DNA from: Oreocharis arfaki
Lineage: Eukaryota; Chordata; Aves; Passeriformes; Paramythiidae
Length of the DNA: 64,000 nucleotides
Assembly: GCA_013398015.1 (NCBI GenBank)
Contig: VZRR01013406.1
Coordinates: 124,412-188,411 of the forward strand
Reading direction: 5' to 3'
A model generated the notes under the pieces. That model made no database searches. It saw only the letters and a list, made by a program, of their open reading frames with translations, and was not told where the DNA came from. This document shows positions 49,074 to 60,873 of this stretch, in pieces; the stretch's first letter is position 1; each line of letters starts with the position of its first letter. The translations under genes were made by a program, and so were the position numbers.

Positions 49074-49912
49074 TTCATAGAATCAAAGAACAAGCTGAGT
49101 TGGAAGGGACCCATCAGCATCATTGAGTCCAATTCTTGGCCTTGTGTGGGACATCCCAAGAATCCCACCATGTGCCTGCAAGCATTGTCCAAATGCTTCT
49201 TTAACTCTGTCAGGCTTGGTGCTGTGACCACTTCCCTGGGAAACCTGTTCCAGTGCCCAACCGCCCTCTGGGTGAAGAACCTTTTTCTAATATCCAGCTG
49301 TCAGACCCTGCCACTGGTTACCAGATCAGTGTCTGTCACTCGTCTTTCCCTCACAAGGATGTTGAAGACCACAATGACTTCTCTCTCCCCTCAGTCTCCT
49401 CTTTTCCAGGCTGAACAGACCAAGTGGCCTCAGCCGCTCCTCATACGGCTTCCCCTCAAGGCGCTTCACCATTTTTGTTGCCCTCCTTTGGGTGCACTCC
49501 AATAGTTTAATGTCTTTTTTATATTGTGGCACCCAAAACTGCACATAACACTCAAGGTGACACCACCCCAGTGCAGAGCAGAGCGGGACAATCCCCTCCC
49601 TTGCCCGGCTGGCGATGCTGTGCCTGATGCCCCCCAGGACACGCTTTGCCCTCCTGGCTGCCAGGGCACTGCTGACTCATGTTCAACTTGCCATAGATGA
49701 GGACACCCAAGTCTCTTTCCATAGCACTGCTTTTCAGCATCTCATTCCCCTGTCTGTCTGTACATCCAGGTGCAGAATTCAGCACTTTCTTTGTTGAACT
49801 TCATATGGCTGGTGATTGCCCAGTCCTCTAATTTGTCGAGGTCTGTCTGCAAGGTCTCTCTGCCCTTGAGGGAGTCTACAGCTCCTCCCAGTTTAGTGTC
49901 ATCAGCAATACT
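49074..49912 (-). mobile_element. CR1 LINE of a second subfamily, truncated at the RT catalytic box
   Basis: The tail reads TTTCATAGAATCAAAG on the plus strand. The minus strand encodes typical CR1 reverse-transcriptase C-terminal pieces: QFWVPQYKKDIKLLE, RRATKMVKRLEGKPYEERLR and LGLFSLEKRRLRG (49326-49544), then MERDLGVLIYGKLNMSQQCP further 5'. It ends at IADDTKLGG, the catalytic F/Y-ADD box, near 49890-49912, so the 5' part including the fingers and palm is missing. Stops and frame changes show it is dead. Its 3' text (TGTCAGGCTTGGTGCTGTGA, CACTTCCCTGGGAAACC) differs from the adjacent CR1, which indicates another subfamily. Confidence 0.95.
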
Positions 49913-51109
49913 AGTTTTAGAAATCCATGGTGAACTAAGCCTAATCCTGTCCAGCTTACCAGTTAAGTTACATGAAAGTTAAGAAAGAGGAAGCCAAGAT
50001 ATTTTTCTTGTGCTGCTGATGAACTTTTTAAATGTTGCTGAAGTAGAGCATCATAGAATCATTAATGATCTTATGCAATTAATGATCAATTAAATGTTAA
50101 CCATTACCTTCTGAAATTAAGCTGCAGAGAAAACTCTTTGACAGCAGTTGTAACTAATTTTCACTGTTGCTCAGTATTTAGAGATGAAGCACAAAGTTTA
50201 GATTAGCACATTTAGAAATGTAGGAGTATTTGGAAGAGAGCAACTGCAGGGTTTGGGGTACATTCCTTGACAGAGCAGTTTAGGTTTTTTCCTAAGGAAA
50301 TTATTTTGGCAAATGCTGGGAAATGTGTAACTAGTCAGTGAATCTAATGATTTTAAAAACTGCACTTAGTGAAATTTAAGAAGAAGTCCCACCTTTAGAC
50401 TTTTTATAACTTTTAAGATGGAAAAAAATATGCTGACTTTATACCAGGAAAGGCCTTATTTAACTACTCTAAAAAATGCATTAAAGATTATACACAGAAG
50501 CTATATTATAGAATAATGCATCAATACGACAGCAATAAAAATGTAAACAGATGCCAAGTGTCCTCAAAATACATCTGAATGTTTAGAGAAACCAATGTGC
50601 TTAAATGATTTTTTTTAAATGCCATTACTAGACTTAAAAGAAGACAGCATCAAATGAGAGATGAACATAGTAAAAAAAAAATTTACAAGGGAAATAATGG
50701 ACTTACAAGAGGCTGCTTATGACATGGACAATTTTGTGTGTTCATTTAACAGAGAAGAGACAGTTAGCAGGAATCATCTACAATCAGAACACCTGCAAGA
50801 GATTATTTTTTGGAAAAGTAAAAAGAAGGCTCTCCAGTGAGAGAGTGAAAATAGTAAAAGGAAAATATTGAGCTATTAAAGTGGAATTTTGACTACTGAA
50901 CCAGTAAGTTGCTCAGTCATCTGTAGAAACATACAAACAATAAGCCAGCTATGGCAGGCACAACAACTATTTCAATATTGTTTTAATCACTCTGCTATGA
51001 GTTTGCATGCAATATATCTGCCAAAATATTGAGCAACTAGACATTGGCTGAAGGTTCAAGAATAATTTTAATACAAAATTTGTAAAAAGGGAATTTACAA
51101 ATATGCAAA

Positions 51110-51125
51110 AACACACACACACACA
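51110..51125. repeat. (AC)n microsatellite
   Basis: Eight AC units run into an A-rich stretch. It is simple-sequence DNA. Confidence 0.88.
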
Positions 51126-51269
51126 AAAAAAAACCTGCTCACTGTATAAAAAACTGACATAGATGTGGCATTTGAGCAGAAAAGTGTCTCAAATAAACAA
51201 TCAAAAGATCTTCTTTCAAAAGATCATTTTTTGAACATTTTTTATGTCACATGTGACCATAACTGTTTG

Positions 51270-51410
51270 TTTACATATATATATACAAACACCCACACAT
51301 ATCCATACACGACTGCTTGTATGTATAGATTTTCTATAAATGATGCGTGCACATGGATGTGTACATACATATTTCCATGTATATATCAACATATATATTA
51401 TATTCATAAA
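51270..51410. repeat. TA/CA-rich degenerate dinucleotide stretch
   Basis: Repeated ATATATA, CACACA and ACATACAT pieces make a degenerate alternating purine-pyrimidine region. Frames on both strands here (Tyr/Ile/His-rich) are artefacts of it. Confidence 0.75.
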
Positions 51411-52428
51411 ATTATATGATAATTCTAGAAGGTATTTTTAATAAATGTCATTATTTGGTGTGTTAAGGCATTTTTAATTGCTCCAAAGTCTAAATAAGTA
51501 AGGGTATGGTTTTGTTGGTGAATAGCTATTTACTCTGTACTATGGAAAATTACACGTATTTTATCTGTAACCTGAACTCATACTCACACCTTTATCAAAG
51601 GTAGGAATACCACGAGTGTCACTGAGCTCTTCTCTTGTGCCTATCGGAGCCTGGAAAATTTCTGTTACAACTCAGGGGTATTATGAAGTAAAGATTATAT
51701 GGTTTTAGAAAGACCTGTTTAAAGCTGTGCTGCTGCTGTATTCCTTCACAAGGGGTTTTTTTGATAAATATTAAGATGTTAGCCTGAGTAAATGATCCTC
51801 ATGACTTCATGTTCAATATATTAGCCAAAGTATTGAGATACTGACTTTGGCTCAACTTTCTAGAACCATTATACAAATCTAAGGATAAAAGGATTTTCAC
51901 AGGTCGCCTAGTGGTCGTTTGACAAGCCACTATAGGACTAGTAGCCAAAAATATTTAGAGGTTAATAAGGCTACAAAGCACACTGGGATTAAGGGGTTAC
52001 AAGATAACTTTACCTTCAGACCTGGCACGGATCTGATTCTGAGCAAGTTACAAATGAACATGACATTCTTACTGTCTTACTGTGATATCTGGAAAAGCAG
52101 CAGTTGTAACAATCCTTAAGGTCTGGTTTCCCAGACTCGATCTGCTGATCTCCACTCATTCCATTTTTATTTGGACTTGGATTTCTGCTGCGGTTTATTT
52201 TTCTGAGCACTTTCACTGCTGCTCTGCAACTTAAAATGGAACATGCACATGCCTCCAGTAATTGGATGCCTATAACATCATTGCTTTGTGAAGCGCACAG
52301 TTCTAGAAAGACAGAAAAAAGCTATGATTCAAAACCATTATTATAACCATTTGCTGGGATAATCCAGCCAAAATAGTACAAGCTGGTATCTGAAATACTC
52401 CATAAAATTGTAGTTATTTATTTTCCTT

Positions 52429-52929
52429 ATACTGTTGCCTTTTCCTGGTCTTAAAATTAAGAACCAAACACAGTTTAGTGAAAAAAGGGCTTTACCTCGG
52501 TATTTATTTAAGGATCCTTAGATGCAGCACTTCGTCCTGGTGGAATGCACCAAAATTCACGCACACACACACACAACAGAAAAACAAATACAATTATAGG
52601 CCTTACAAATTAGCACATCTATCAAGGATTCCCCAATGAGAGGCTCGAGTGAATCTCCCGTCATGAGAAACCTTCCGCCTGGATGGACCTATCTTAGTTT
52701 ACAGAATGTGTTGCAGAGAAGACCTTGGTGCCTGGGGCATTCTGACCCCTGACTGCGAGGCTTCCAGGATGTTTGGTCTCCTGGTTTAACAAAGGCTAGG
52801 CTATCTAACTTAAGGAATTATAAGTATGTGGGCTAAAAGCATTAAGAATACATAAAAGCTATATAAAAAAGTATATTAAAGGGGTATAAAAGAGAAGAAA
52901 AGGCAAAAAAATCGTCACGGCATCAATAC
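52429..52929 (-). mobile_element. Solo LTR of an endogenous retrovirus, 493 bp, with 4-bp target duplication
   Basis: The LTR is 52433-52925. On the plus strand it starts TGTTGCC and ends GGCATCA, a near-perfect 7-bp terminal inverted repeat (TGTTGCC/TGATGCC). It is flanked by ATAC at 52429-52432 and 52926-52929. On the minus strand TTAAATAAATACCGAGG supplies the polyadenylation signal about 70-80 bp before the 3' end. A CA microsatellite (52560-52575) lies within it. The LTR at 34902-35339 shares the U5 start and poly(A) block. No internal genes are attached. Confidence 0.8.
52560..52575. repeat. (CA)n microsatellite within an LTR
   Basis: CGCACACACACACACACAA forms eight CA units inside the solo LTR. 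It has probably grown from a short CA run in the element. Confidence 0.85.
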
Positions 52930-52974
52930 TTCAACCACCAATATAATTCTAGAGCTTCATTAGTGATTGAAGTG

Positions 52975-53001
52975 TTTGTGTGTGTGCATGTGCGTGTGTG
53001 T
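52975..53001. repeat. Degenerate (GT)n stretch
   Basis: GTGTGTGTGC, ATGTGCGT and GTGTGT runs form an interrupted GT microsatellite. Confidence 0.85.
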
Positions 53002-53832
53002 AAATGATCAGGGATGGTTTTACCCCTAAACAATTTCAAAATTGAAAAAAATTAAAAGGACGATTTTTTTCTGAGGTAATTAACGTATTTGAAGACCGTT
53101 TTTAGGTCTGTTTTTGAAGACTGTTTTTGTTTTACAAGGCATTTAGCATAGATTTTTTTTAAAACCTAGATTTACTATAATTGTCTTTAAAATGCACTCT
53201 GTAGAATGACCCAGGAACATTTCTTAAGCAACATTAGCATAAAGTAAAATATAAAGGAAAAAATATTTTAGAATTCTATAGAAAAATCAAGGCAGAAGGA
53301 GGGACTGCAAAACACCACAATATTTCTTGACTTGATTTTTTCCTAGCAATAACATAATTAGAAAGGTTTATAATCTCTGGATAAACAGTTTCTGTCAGCT
53401 ACACACCATACATAGCATGAATACTGTCTTTTAGTCAGTAATAAGCCTGATGTCAGGCTATATTTTCAGCTGGTTTTTGGAGGATCCACATGGCACTTGC
53501 TGGACAAATTAAGCTTTGTTTCCATAAAATTGTTGGGTTTTCTTATATAAGCAGGTATATGCATTAGACTTAACCAAGCTCCTCAGATTTTATTGTTCAA
53601 CTTTTTGAAATTTTTTCTTTTACCAATATCCTGTCTGCATTGCAGATATAAATACTGAAGCAAGGTTGTTTCAGTTCATTCCATTCTACTTTTCTCTGAT
53701 GGAAGATTAACATTTTTTATAAGGTTTCCTTTCTTCTTTTTCTTTTCTCATGTAATTTTGTTGAATCTAGATTCAGTTAGGTATTATTCTCCATGTGTGT
53801 AGATTTATATTATCCACATTATCTGGATTTCC

Positions 53833-53847
53833 TTTTTTTTTTTTTTT
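53833..53847. repeat. T15 homopolymer
   Basis: Fifteen T residues lie in unique sequence. No associated retrocopy is visible. Confidence 0.85.
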
Positions 53848-54850
53848 AATGGAACTTGGCAACTTTTATCCAGAGTATTCAAGCAGAGGCATTTGAATGG
53901 GAGGGGAGCTCACAACAATATTGCACCTCGGACAGAGTGGAGTGCTTGTCTGATGGTTTACCTTGCACCCTTCTGTTTCTCTAGCACTAAAAGTAATTTC
54001 CTACAGATTAGTGTTTGCTATATATCTCAGGCAGTGAAAGAATACGTAAAGGTGTTCAGTTTCTCATGTTGTTGTCTAGAGAAGGAAGAAAAATAAGCTT
54101 CTCATGCTTGCAAGTGGAAGTGGGGATCAAGTGTGGAACAGTGTGCTGCCTCCACAGCACGCGTCCTAACTTCAGACAGGCAGAATTATCCAGGAGGACA
54201 CCGAGCAATAAGCAGATAGTCTCGCAAGCCATTTTCTGCCTTGTAGGATGTTTTCGCAGGCAGCACAAAATTATGTTCTAGCTCTAAGTCTGGGTTCATT
54301 AATTTAAGCTTTTGCACTGATTTTCCTCCATGTCTCTTTTCTAAGCATGGTGGAAAAAAATCCTTAGGAGTATTCTACAAGGTTCATTAGCTGGATACCT
54401 TATGATTAGGTTTCTTACTAAATCTATTGCAATTGTTACTATTATTTTTTAGTTTTCCATAACTGTTTATTGACTGAGATGGAATTTTTTTCACATATGT
54501 TTTCAGCCAGAAGGAGACTTAAATTTCCAACAATTTGCTGATTGTTAAGGGAAATGAGGAAAATTCTTTCCAAAATAAGGCAGCTGCAGGACTCAGTGTT
54601 TCAGAAATATCTCTCTGAAAATCTCTGTGTCAATTTATAACGTTTGCACATCCTTAGAGAAACGTAACTGATTGCTGGATTTCCTGTTTATAACAACGAG
54701 AAACGCAGGGATTTCTCAAACTGGTGGTTCCATTTTTAATTTTGCAATTTTGTGATTTCAAAATTTAAATATCAGCTGAAAGTTGAAAATTGTGTTCAGC
54801 AAAATAAAAATGCAATTATCCAGACTATTTTATGTGTTGAAACATTACAG

Positions 54851-55448
54851 CATCATGGTTTAACCCCAACTGACAATTAAGCCCCATGCAGCTGCTTTTT
54901 CTCTCCCTACCCTGAGTGAGACTGGGGGGAAGATTGGAAAAGTCAGAGAGAAAACTTATGTTTAATGGGTTCAATAGGCCATAGTATAAAAGAGAAAGCA
55001 AAAACAATGCACACAAGCAAAGCAAAACAAGGATTCCATTCACTGCTTCCCATGGGCAGGCAGGTGTTCAGCCAACCCTAAGAAAGCAGAGCTCCATCAC
55101 AGGTACAGTGCCTTTGGAAGAAAAATGCCATTACTCTGAACATCCTCCCTTCCTTCTTCTCCCAGCAGTATATGCTGAGCACGATGGCATAGGGTATGGG
55201 ATATCCCTTGGGTCATTTGGCTTCAGCTGTCCCAGCTGTGTGTCCTTTCAACTCCTCGTGAATCCCCCATCCTCCTCACTCGTGGGGTGGGGTAAGGAGC
55301 AGAAAATGCCTTGACTCTGTGCAAGCGCTGCTCAGCAGTGACTAAAACATCTCTGTATTATCAGCTATGTATCCAACACAAATCCCAAACATGGCCACAT
55401 ACCAAGTACTGTGAAGAAAACTAGCTCCACTCCAGCCAAAACAGCACA
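54851..55448 (-). mobile_element. ERV LTR, about 600 bp
   Basis: The plus strand opens CATCATGGTTTAACCCCAAC and closes CTCCACTCCAGCCAAAACAG plus CACA. This is the reversed form of a very common avian LTR whose sense strand starts TGTCCTGGTTTCAGC and ends GGGGTTAAACCATGACA. Internal blocks also match: CTGCTCAGCAGTGACTAAAAC and TCAGCTATGTATCCAACACA on the plus strand. The terminal dinucleotide is mutated at the left end, and no target duplication is evident. It is diverged, and no internal region is attached. Confidence 0.8.
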
Positions 55449-58400
55449 AAGAATCAACACAATTTTGAAATTTATTTCACCTTCATTTGATCCCATCCAT
55501 CTTTTTGGTACAATCTGCATCTCTTCAGAGCTATCACATTACTAATTGAAAAATTGGAAACAGTCTGCTGCAGTTAAAATCAACAAGAGTTGGCCAAAAC
55601 AAAAGGTATATGTATAGAATACCAAACTGCATGCTCTAAAAAGCTCTCTTTTCTGAAACAAACAAAAAAAAAAGTTATATACAGAATAAGCAGATTATTA
55701 TGGTCAGTGTTTAGAGGAAACACTTTAATTTTAAAGGTTGAACTTTCTATAGTTCATTCAAGCAGTGCATTGACAAGAATTGACTCATTACTAATTTCGG
55801 TGCACCTCAAAAATGGTTTCAAAATTGTGCATGTTATGTAGCTACGCTTTAGCATTAGCACCCAATGAAGATATAACACTGCAGAGTCATTTACTCAAAT
55901 GAATGCCTGCAATATTTGTAAAAGTCCTAATGACAAAGTTTGGGAGCTGTATATGAAAACTCAAGGCGGAAGCAGAGTTCAGTTCATTGGAAGAATTTTT
56001 GCCTAGCAGTTAAGCCACTGACAGCTGTTTTGGCCATCTCTCTGCTTTAAACTAGGTTGGATCGATATGAAAGACAAATCCCAGCTGTAATAAGGGCCTA
56101 CCTGACACACATTTATATTAAAGTAGGTGATTCCTTTAAAACTGCAAATTGAAAAGTCAATGTGAAAAATAAATTTTTAAGATGACTATTTCAAAGTGCT
56201 GTAAGATCCCAAGGCCTGATTATCAGTTGGATGGGCAGTTTCAGAGAAACAGGTCTGTGTGTGATACAGCTCTCTTCATTTTGTTTCAGAATTGTGCCAA
56301 GTTGCATACGGGTGCTTCTATGTGTTTTCATTCAATTTTCTCTGTTGCTGATTTTCAAAATTTAGTGATGAGTGTCTCCAAGAGTTCATTTGAAAAATCA
56401 TATTTTTTATGGTCAACAAAAAGGATATCTCGTAAGGGAAAATGGAAAAAAAAAATCATCTTTGAATTATCTTGCAAGGTAGGAATTTTACCACTTCTTG
56501 AATTTTTGAGGGAAATGGCTTAATACCTTAAAATGCTTGTGCTATTCCAGAGAAATTAGGTTAGCCTCAGAATCATTACATATGCATCATACGCTCACCA
56601 TATTGTGAGGGTGTCTTTTGGGTTGGGTAAGTTATAAACCTGAGCTACGACTATCATTGGGGCAAGGTGGTTTTAAAATGAGCTTACAGTCCTTGATGAT
56701 TAACTGACTTCTTTAAATGTCTGAATTTTAATTAGAATGATTTGACTGAACTAACATTAGCAGTCCTATGATTCCACTGGCAGAAGAACTTGATTGGTGA
56801 TAAATTTGGATCTTTATTTAAGAATTCCTAGTTTTATATTGATTAGCAAAGTGTGCCTATCCAAACTGGCTTGGAAAAAATTTTTTCTTTGTAAAAAGAA
56901 TGAGATAAAACCATGGAATATAATAAAGTGGTTTATTTTCTCTTGATAATGTATAATTTTATCCTGTGTTCATGTTAGTTTGCAATAAAAACTATCTAAG
57001 TGAATCATCATCTTCTTAGCTCTGTTTGTCCTTTTGAACTCTTTCTCCTTTTTTCTCTCCTCTTTTTACTTTTTTAAAAATCTCAAATATTTATAATGAC
57101 TGTACAGGCTACACTTAAACCTTAAAAAACCCTTATCTAGAGAACAAGAAACTAATAGAGGGGATTGGTAAACAATGTTATTTAATTTTTGGATCTTACA
57201 TATTGCTTCTAGTCTTCCTTCCTTTTCCACCTTGATCTATGGAAGACCACATTGAATCAACCAAAGAGACACATTAAGAAAAAAAACATATATATTTGTC
57301 ATTAATAAAGTTACAATGCATTGTACTTTGTATGGACCTGGCTTTCATATAGCGTGACAAATGACCTTCCTGAGTATATATTGGATAGAAACATTTGGAA
57401 ATAAGGATTCACTGATTCAGACATTTTAATGAGGATGTAATTTCGTTAGAGAATTTCTAGTCTACGTAGGAAAAATGAGGACACTTGAACACTGAATGAA
57501 AAAATATTTCAAGATGTTATGTGAAGTCACACCTGTCTTTTTCCCTGAGATGGATGTAAAAATTAAGCAAAAAAAATTGATGTTTTTTCAATAAATTATT
57601 TAGATTATTGTTAACTGAATCATATATAATCAGTTTCTGATAATTTAAGCAGAAAGTTTTACAACCCAGAAGGATATATGGTTTATGGTAGATGTGAGGA
57701 TGTCTGAAAATGGACTTAATTTTCACATTTTATACAACTGTTTTTTAATAATTTATTTTCTGTGTGAGAGTCACGTCATAAAAATTTGCACATATGTGCA
57801 CATGCAGCCTCCACATGAGTTCTGAGTCCTAAACTTTTTCTTAACAGGGCATTGGAGACTTTCTGGCCTGTTAATACACTCTTGTTCACTTCCTATTTTT
57901 TTAGATTAGATTAACTGTCTAGAGCTTAAGGAAAATGAGAATTGACACAAAGCTTTACCTGTCTGCAAGTAAAATTATTTTAAATGAATATTGAGGTCAG
58001 TGGAAAATTATTAATTTTATGCTCCAGTTACTTTTATTATTTAAATATAGTACCCATGCTACTGCGGCTATATAAGAAAAAAAAATGAATATCCATTTTT
58101 CTTCCAAAGCTATTTGACTTTTTTTTGTAACTGCAATCTTTGTTTCACATGTAAACTTAAAATTCAGTTCTCTTGTTATCCATATCTTAGATTCTTACTC
58201 TCATACAATGCTATGCACTGCACTTTTCACTGCAATGCTTAGACAGACACTTCAGAGACTTACATTTATTGTCACTCACAGTTCATTTCATGTTGCATGG
58301 TTAAGCATGAGTGGTTTAGAATAAAGAGCCTAAAATAAGACATGTCACCCAAAAGGAAGAGAAAACCACTCCCTTCATAGCAAAGATGTGAGTGGCAGGT

Positions 58401-60873
58401 CTGGGAAGGGATAATCTGGGAGTATCCGTTTTGCTCTGATTTTGTTCTATGACACACAGCCTGTGGCAACACACACCCCTTCATGGGACACCTCTAAGAG
58501 GGTTTCCCTGGTGTCATGACTGCTGTGGAGAGTGCCAAGGAAAAAGAAGAACATGCTTGGGAAAAGGCAACATGGGAGGGGAAGATCTGCACAGAGTATT
58601 GACTTCCATGCAGTGGGGTAGGGCTGGATCTAGCCTGGAGATTGAAAGAGGCAATCAGTAGGCCAGAAGAGAAATATAGGAGGGGTTTTTCTGTAATAAA
58701 TTAAATGAGGGGGATGGTTCAGTATGAATACTGATTCCTCAGTATTTGTCACTATTGCATGGTCATCCAGGCTCCAGACATGTTTTGATTTGTTACCAAA
58801 AGGATTCAAAAGCCTAGGTTTAAACATCCTAATTAAAACTCATAAGTGGACAAAAATTTGCCACCAGGTGATGTGTATCCAATCTGAAAACCTCTTTATC
58901 TTTGAGAAGCCTGCTTTTGTGGACTGAGAGAGCAAATCATGTGCAAGCTAAATATATTTAATTAGATGTTTCCACCATAAATACCACATTTGACACAAGA
59001 TAAAACTATTATAGGCTATTAGTTCATCTGCTTCTCCTTTGACATAAAATGATTGCAGTTGTCAATGAGCAGTAAATGTTCAAAACAACTCCGTATTAAG
59101 ATTCAATAACATTACATGATAATCTTCAAAGACCTTTAATCTTCAATATCAAAAAGCAGAAGGTTAAACTCATTAGGTGTAGTCTGTATGCTTCATTTCT
59201 ATGAGAGATTTAGTGAGTAAAAGAAAGATATTTAAGTAACCCTTCTGATAATCAGAGCTTTTGCAAAGAAGCTGAGAAGTTGACCTTTAAAAATATACAC
59301 TGATAATTGTGTTTGTCAGTTTATTTTGGTGATACACAGAAGCCAATGCATGCCCATCTTTCTTCTGCAAGGATTCCATCCTTTTCCTTTTGTTTCACTA
59401 CATTCTCTCTGTCCCGATTTCCTTCTCCTGGGAAAATGACTTAACAAACATATTTACAAGCATATCATCTCAGCAATGCTCTATTTATATGTGCTAAATA
59501 TCGAGCTCACAGTTAAAGTATGTTGGAGTATTAAGAAAGCCTTTTAAAAATAGGATTTAAGCTGGTTCTGTAAAAAGTACTTGGGTGCTTTGCGGTATAA
59601 GAAGATCTTTCTATGTCAGGGTTGTAGGAATCAATCTGCAGTTAAATCTTCCCTCTTGCACATAAAGGTATTGTGAAAAGAAATTCCAATATTCCCTGGC
59701 CACCTTCATGCACCTGCCAGATGACCCGAATTCCTAATACTCCAACTGAGAGAGCCATTATATAAGATGGTGCTTTCAGAGAAGTGGAAAACACCACTTT
59801 CTTGTATTTCTCTGACCTTAAGTTTGGAAATATTTACTTGAAATTACTATGAATTTATTTCTCCTTACAGTATTAAAGGATAAGGAGGATTTGGCCTTCA
59901 ATTTGTAACAAAAATTACAAATAAAGGATAAGGATAAAATTCTTTTCAGGATTACAAAGGTTTTAACCATCTACTATGCATAATAGTATTACTCCTTGCC
60001 TTCTTGATCATTTACTTTAGTGATAGCCAGAACATCCGTTGTTGTCACAGCCTGCCTCTGATTTAAAAAGAGTAGCAACATAATGCAGTATGCTTAATAG
60101 CTATCTTAAGCAGGCACCTGCAGCTACAAAACAGCTGAAAATAAACTACAAAAAACCACCTTCAAACACACTCTCCAAACTTAGGCTATATGAAATGGAC
60201 AAGAGAAGTAACTTCCAAAGGCTGAAAGAGCCCATGCTATCTATCAGTCATAGAAAGGAAAGTTCAACCCCAATGGACTTCAGCTATTTTTACTTCAGTG
60301 ATGGACTACAGTGCCAGAGCAATTCTTCAGCTAATGAGATTCTGGTGCTATTGGTGTGTTCCAAAGCTTTATAAGTTGGTACTCAGAGATCAGACACTAA
60401 ATATGAAGCACGAACTCTCAAAGTGAAGTCCAAAAATACACCTCGTTGCCTGACAATATCCTGTAAAGATTAAAAAGTGCTTTCATTTGTTCTATATTTA
60501 TTGTGGCTTATTACTGCCTTGTGTTGCAGTCAGATTTGTGAAGGACATACATTTACTGGTTTTTGGTTTTGCTTGGCCAATGGCCAACGGTCAATGTGTT
60601 GCTTTTCTACTCTAAGTTACTGCATATGCTGGATTTCATATTCTCTGTCACAGAACAGAGCCATATTATGCTAGGTAATGCAGAAACAAAAAAACACAAG
60701 GAGAAATTTTCCAGTTAAGGCTTTAATTTTACTATTTCTCTTACAAATCTGTTTCATAAGAGAGAAGAAGTTATAAAATATTAAGATGTCAGGTGGAATG
60801 TGATATATAAATGACAAAGGAAAGACAAAAGCAAAAAAAAAAAAAGGATGAAAAAACATAAGAAAATTATAGT
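55449..60873. other. AT-rich unique sequence, no gene seen
   Basis: No element or exon is recognised in 5.4 kb. A 113-codon plus-strand frame at 56182-56523 and a GC-richer patch near 58450-58660 have no motifs. Short A tracts are present. Confidence 0.5.

Larger units (their letters stand above)
49913..52428. other. AT-rich unique sequence with dinucleotide repeats
   Basis: It contains an AC microsatellite (51110-51125) and a TA/CA-rich stretch (51270-51410). A minus-strand frame at 52016-52216 ends beside a GTAAGA that could look like a splice donor, but no matching acceptor or homology supports an exon. Confidence 0.45.
52930..54850. other. AT-rich unique sequence, no gene seen
   Basis: It holds a degenerate GT run (52975-53001) and a T15 tract (53833-53847). 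Overlapping short frames at 53893-54281 on both strands show no domain. Confidence 0.5.

Noticed and set aside
49146..49505. 119-codon plus-strand frame
   Set aside because: Antisense of the second CR1 copy's reverse transcriptase.
50048..50062. Isolated ATCATAGAATCAT, resembling a CR1 tail octamer
   Set aside because: No CR1 body on either side. Too short to call an element.
52016..52216. Minus-strand frame ending near a GTAAGA, considered as an exon
   Set aside because: No credible acceptor with a pyrimidine tract upstream, a second frame is equally open, and no recognised protein.
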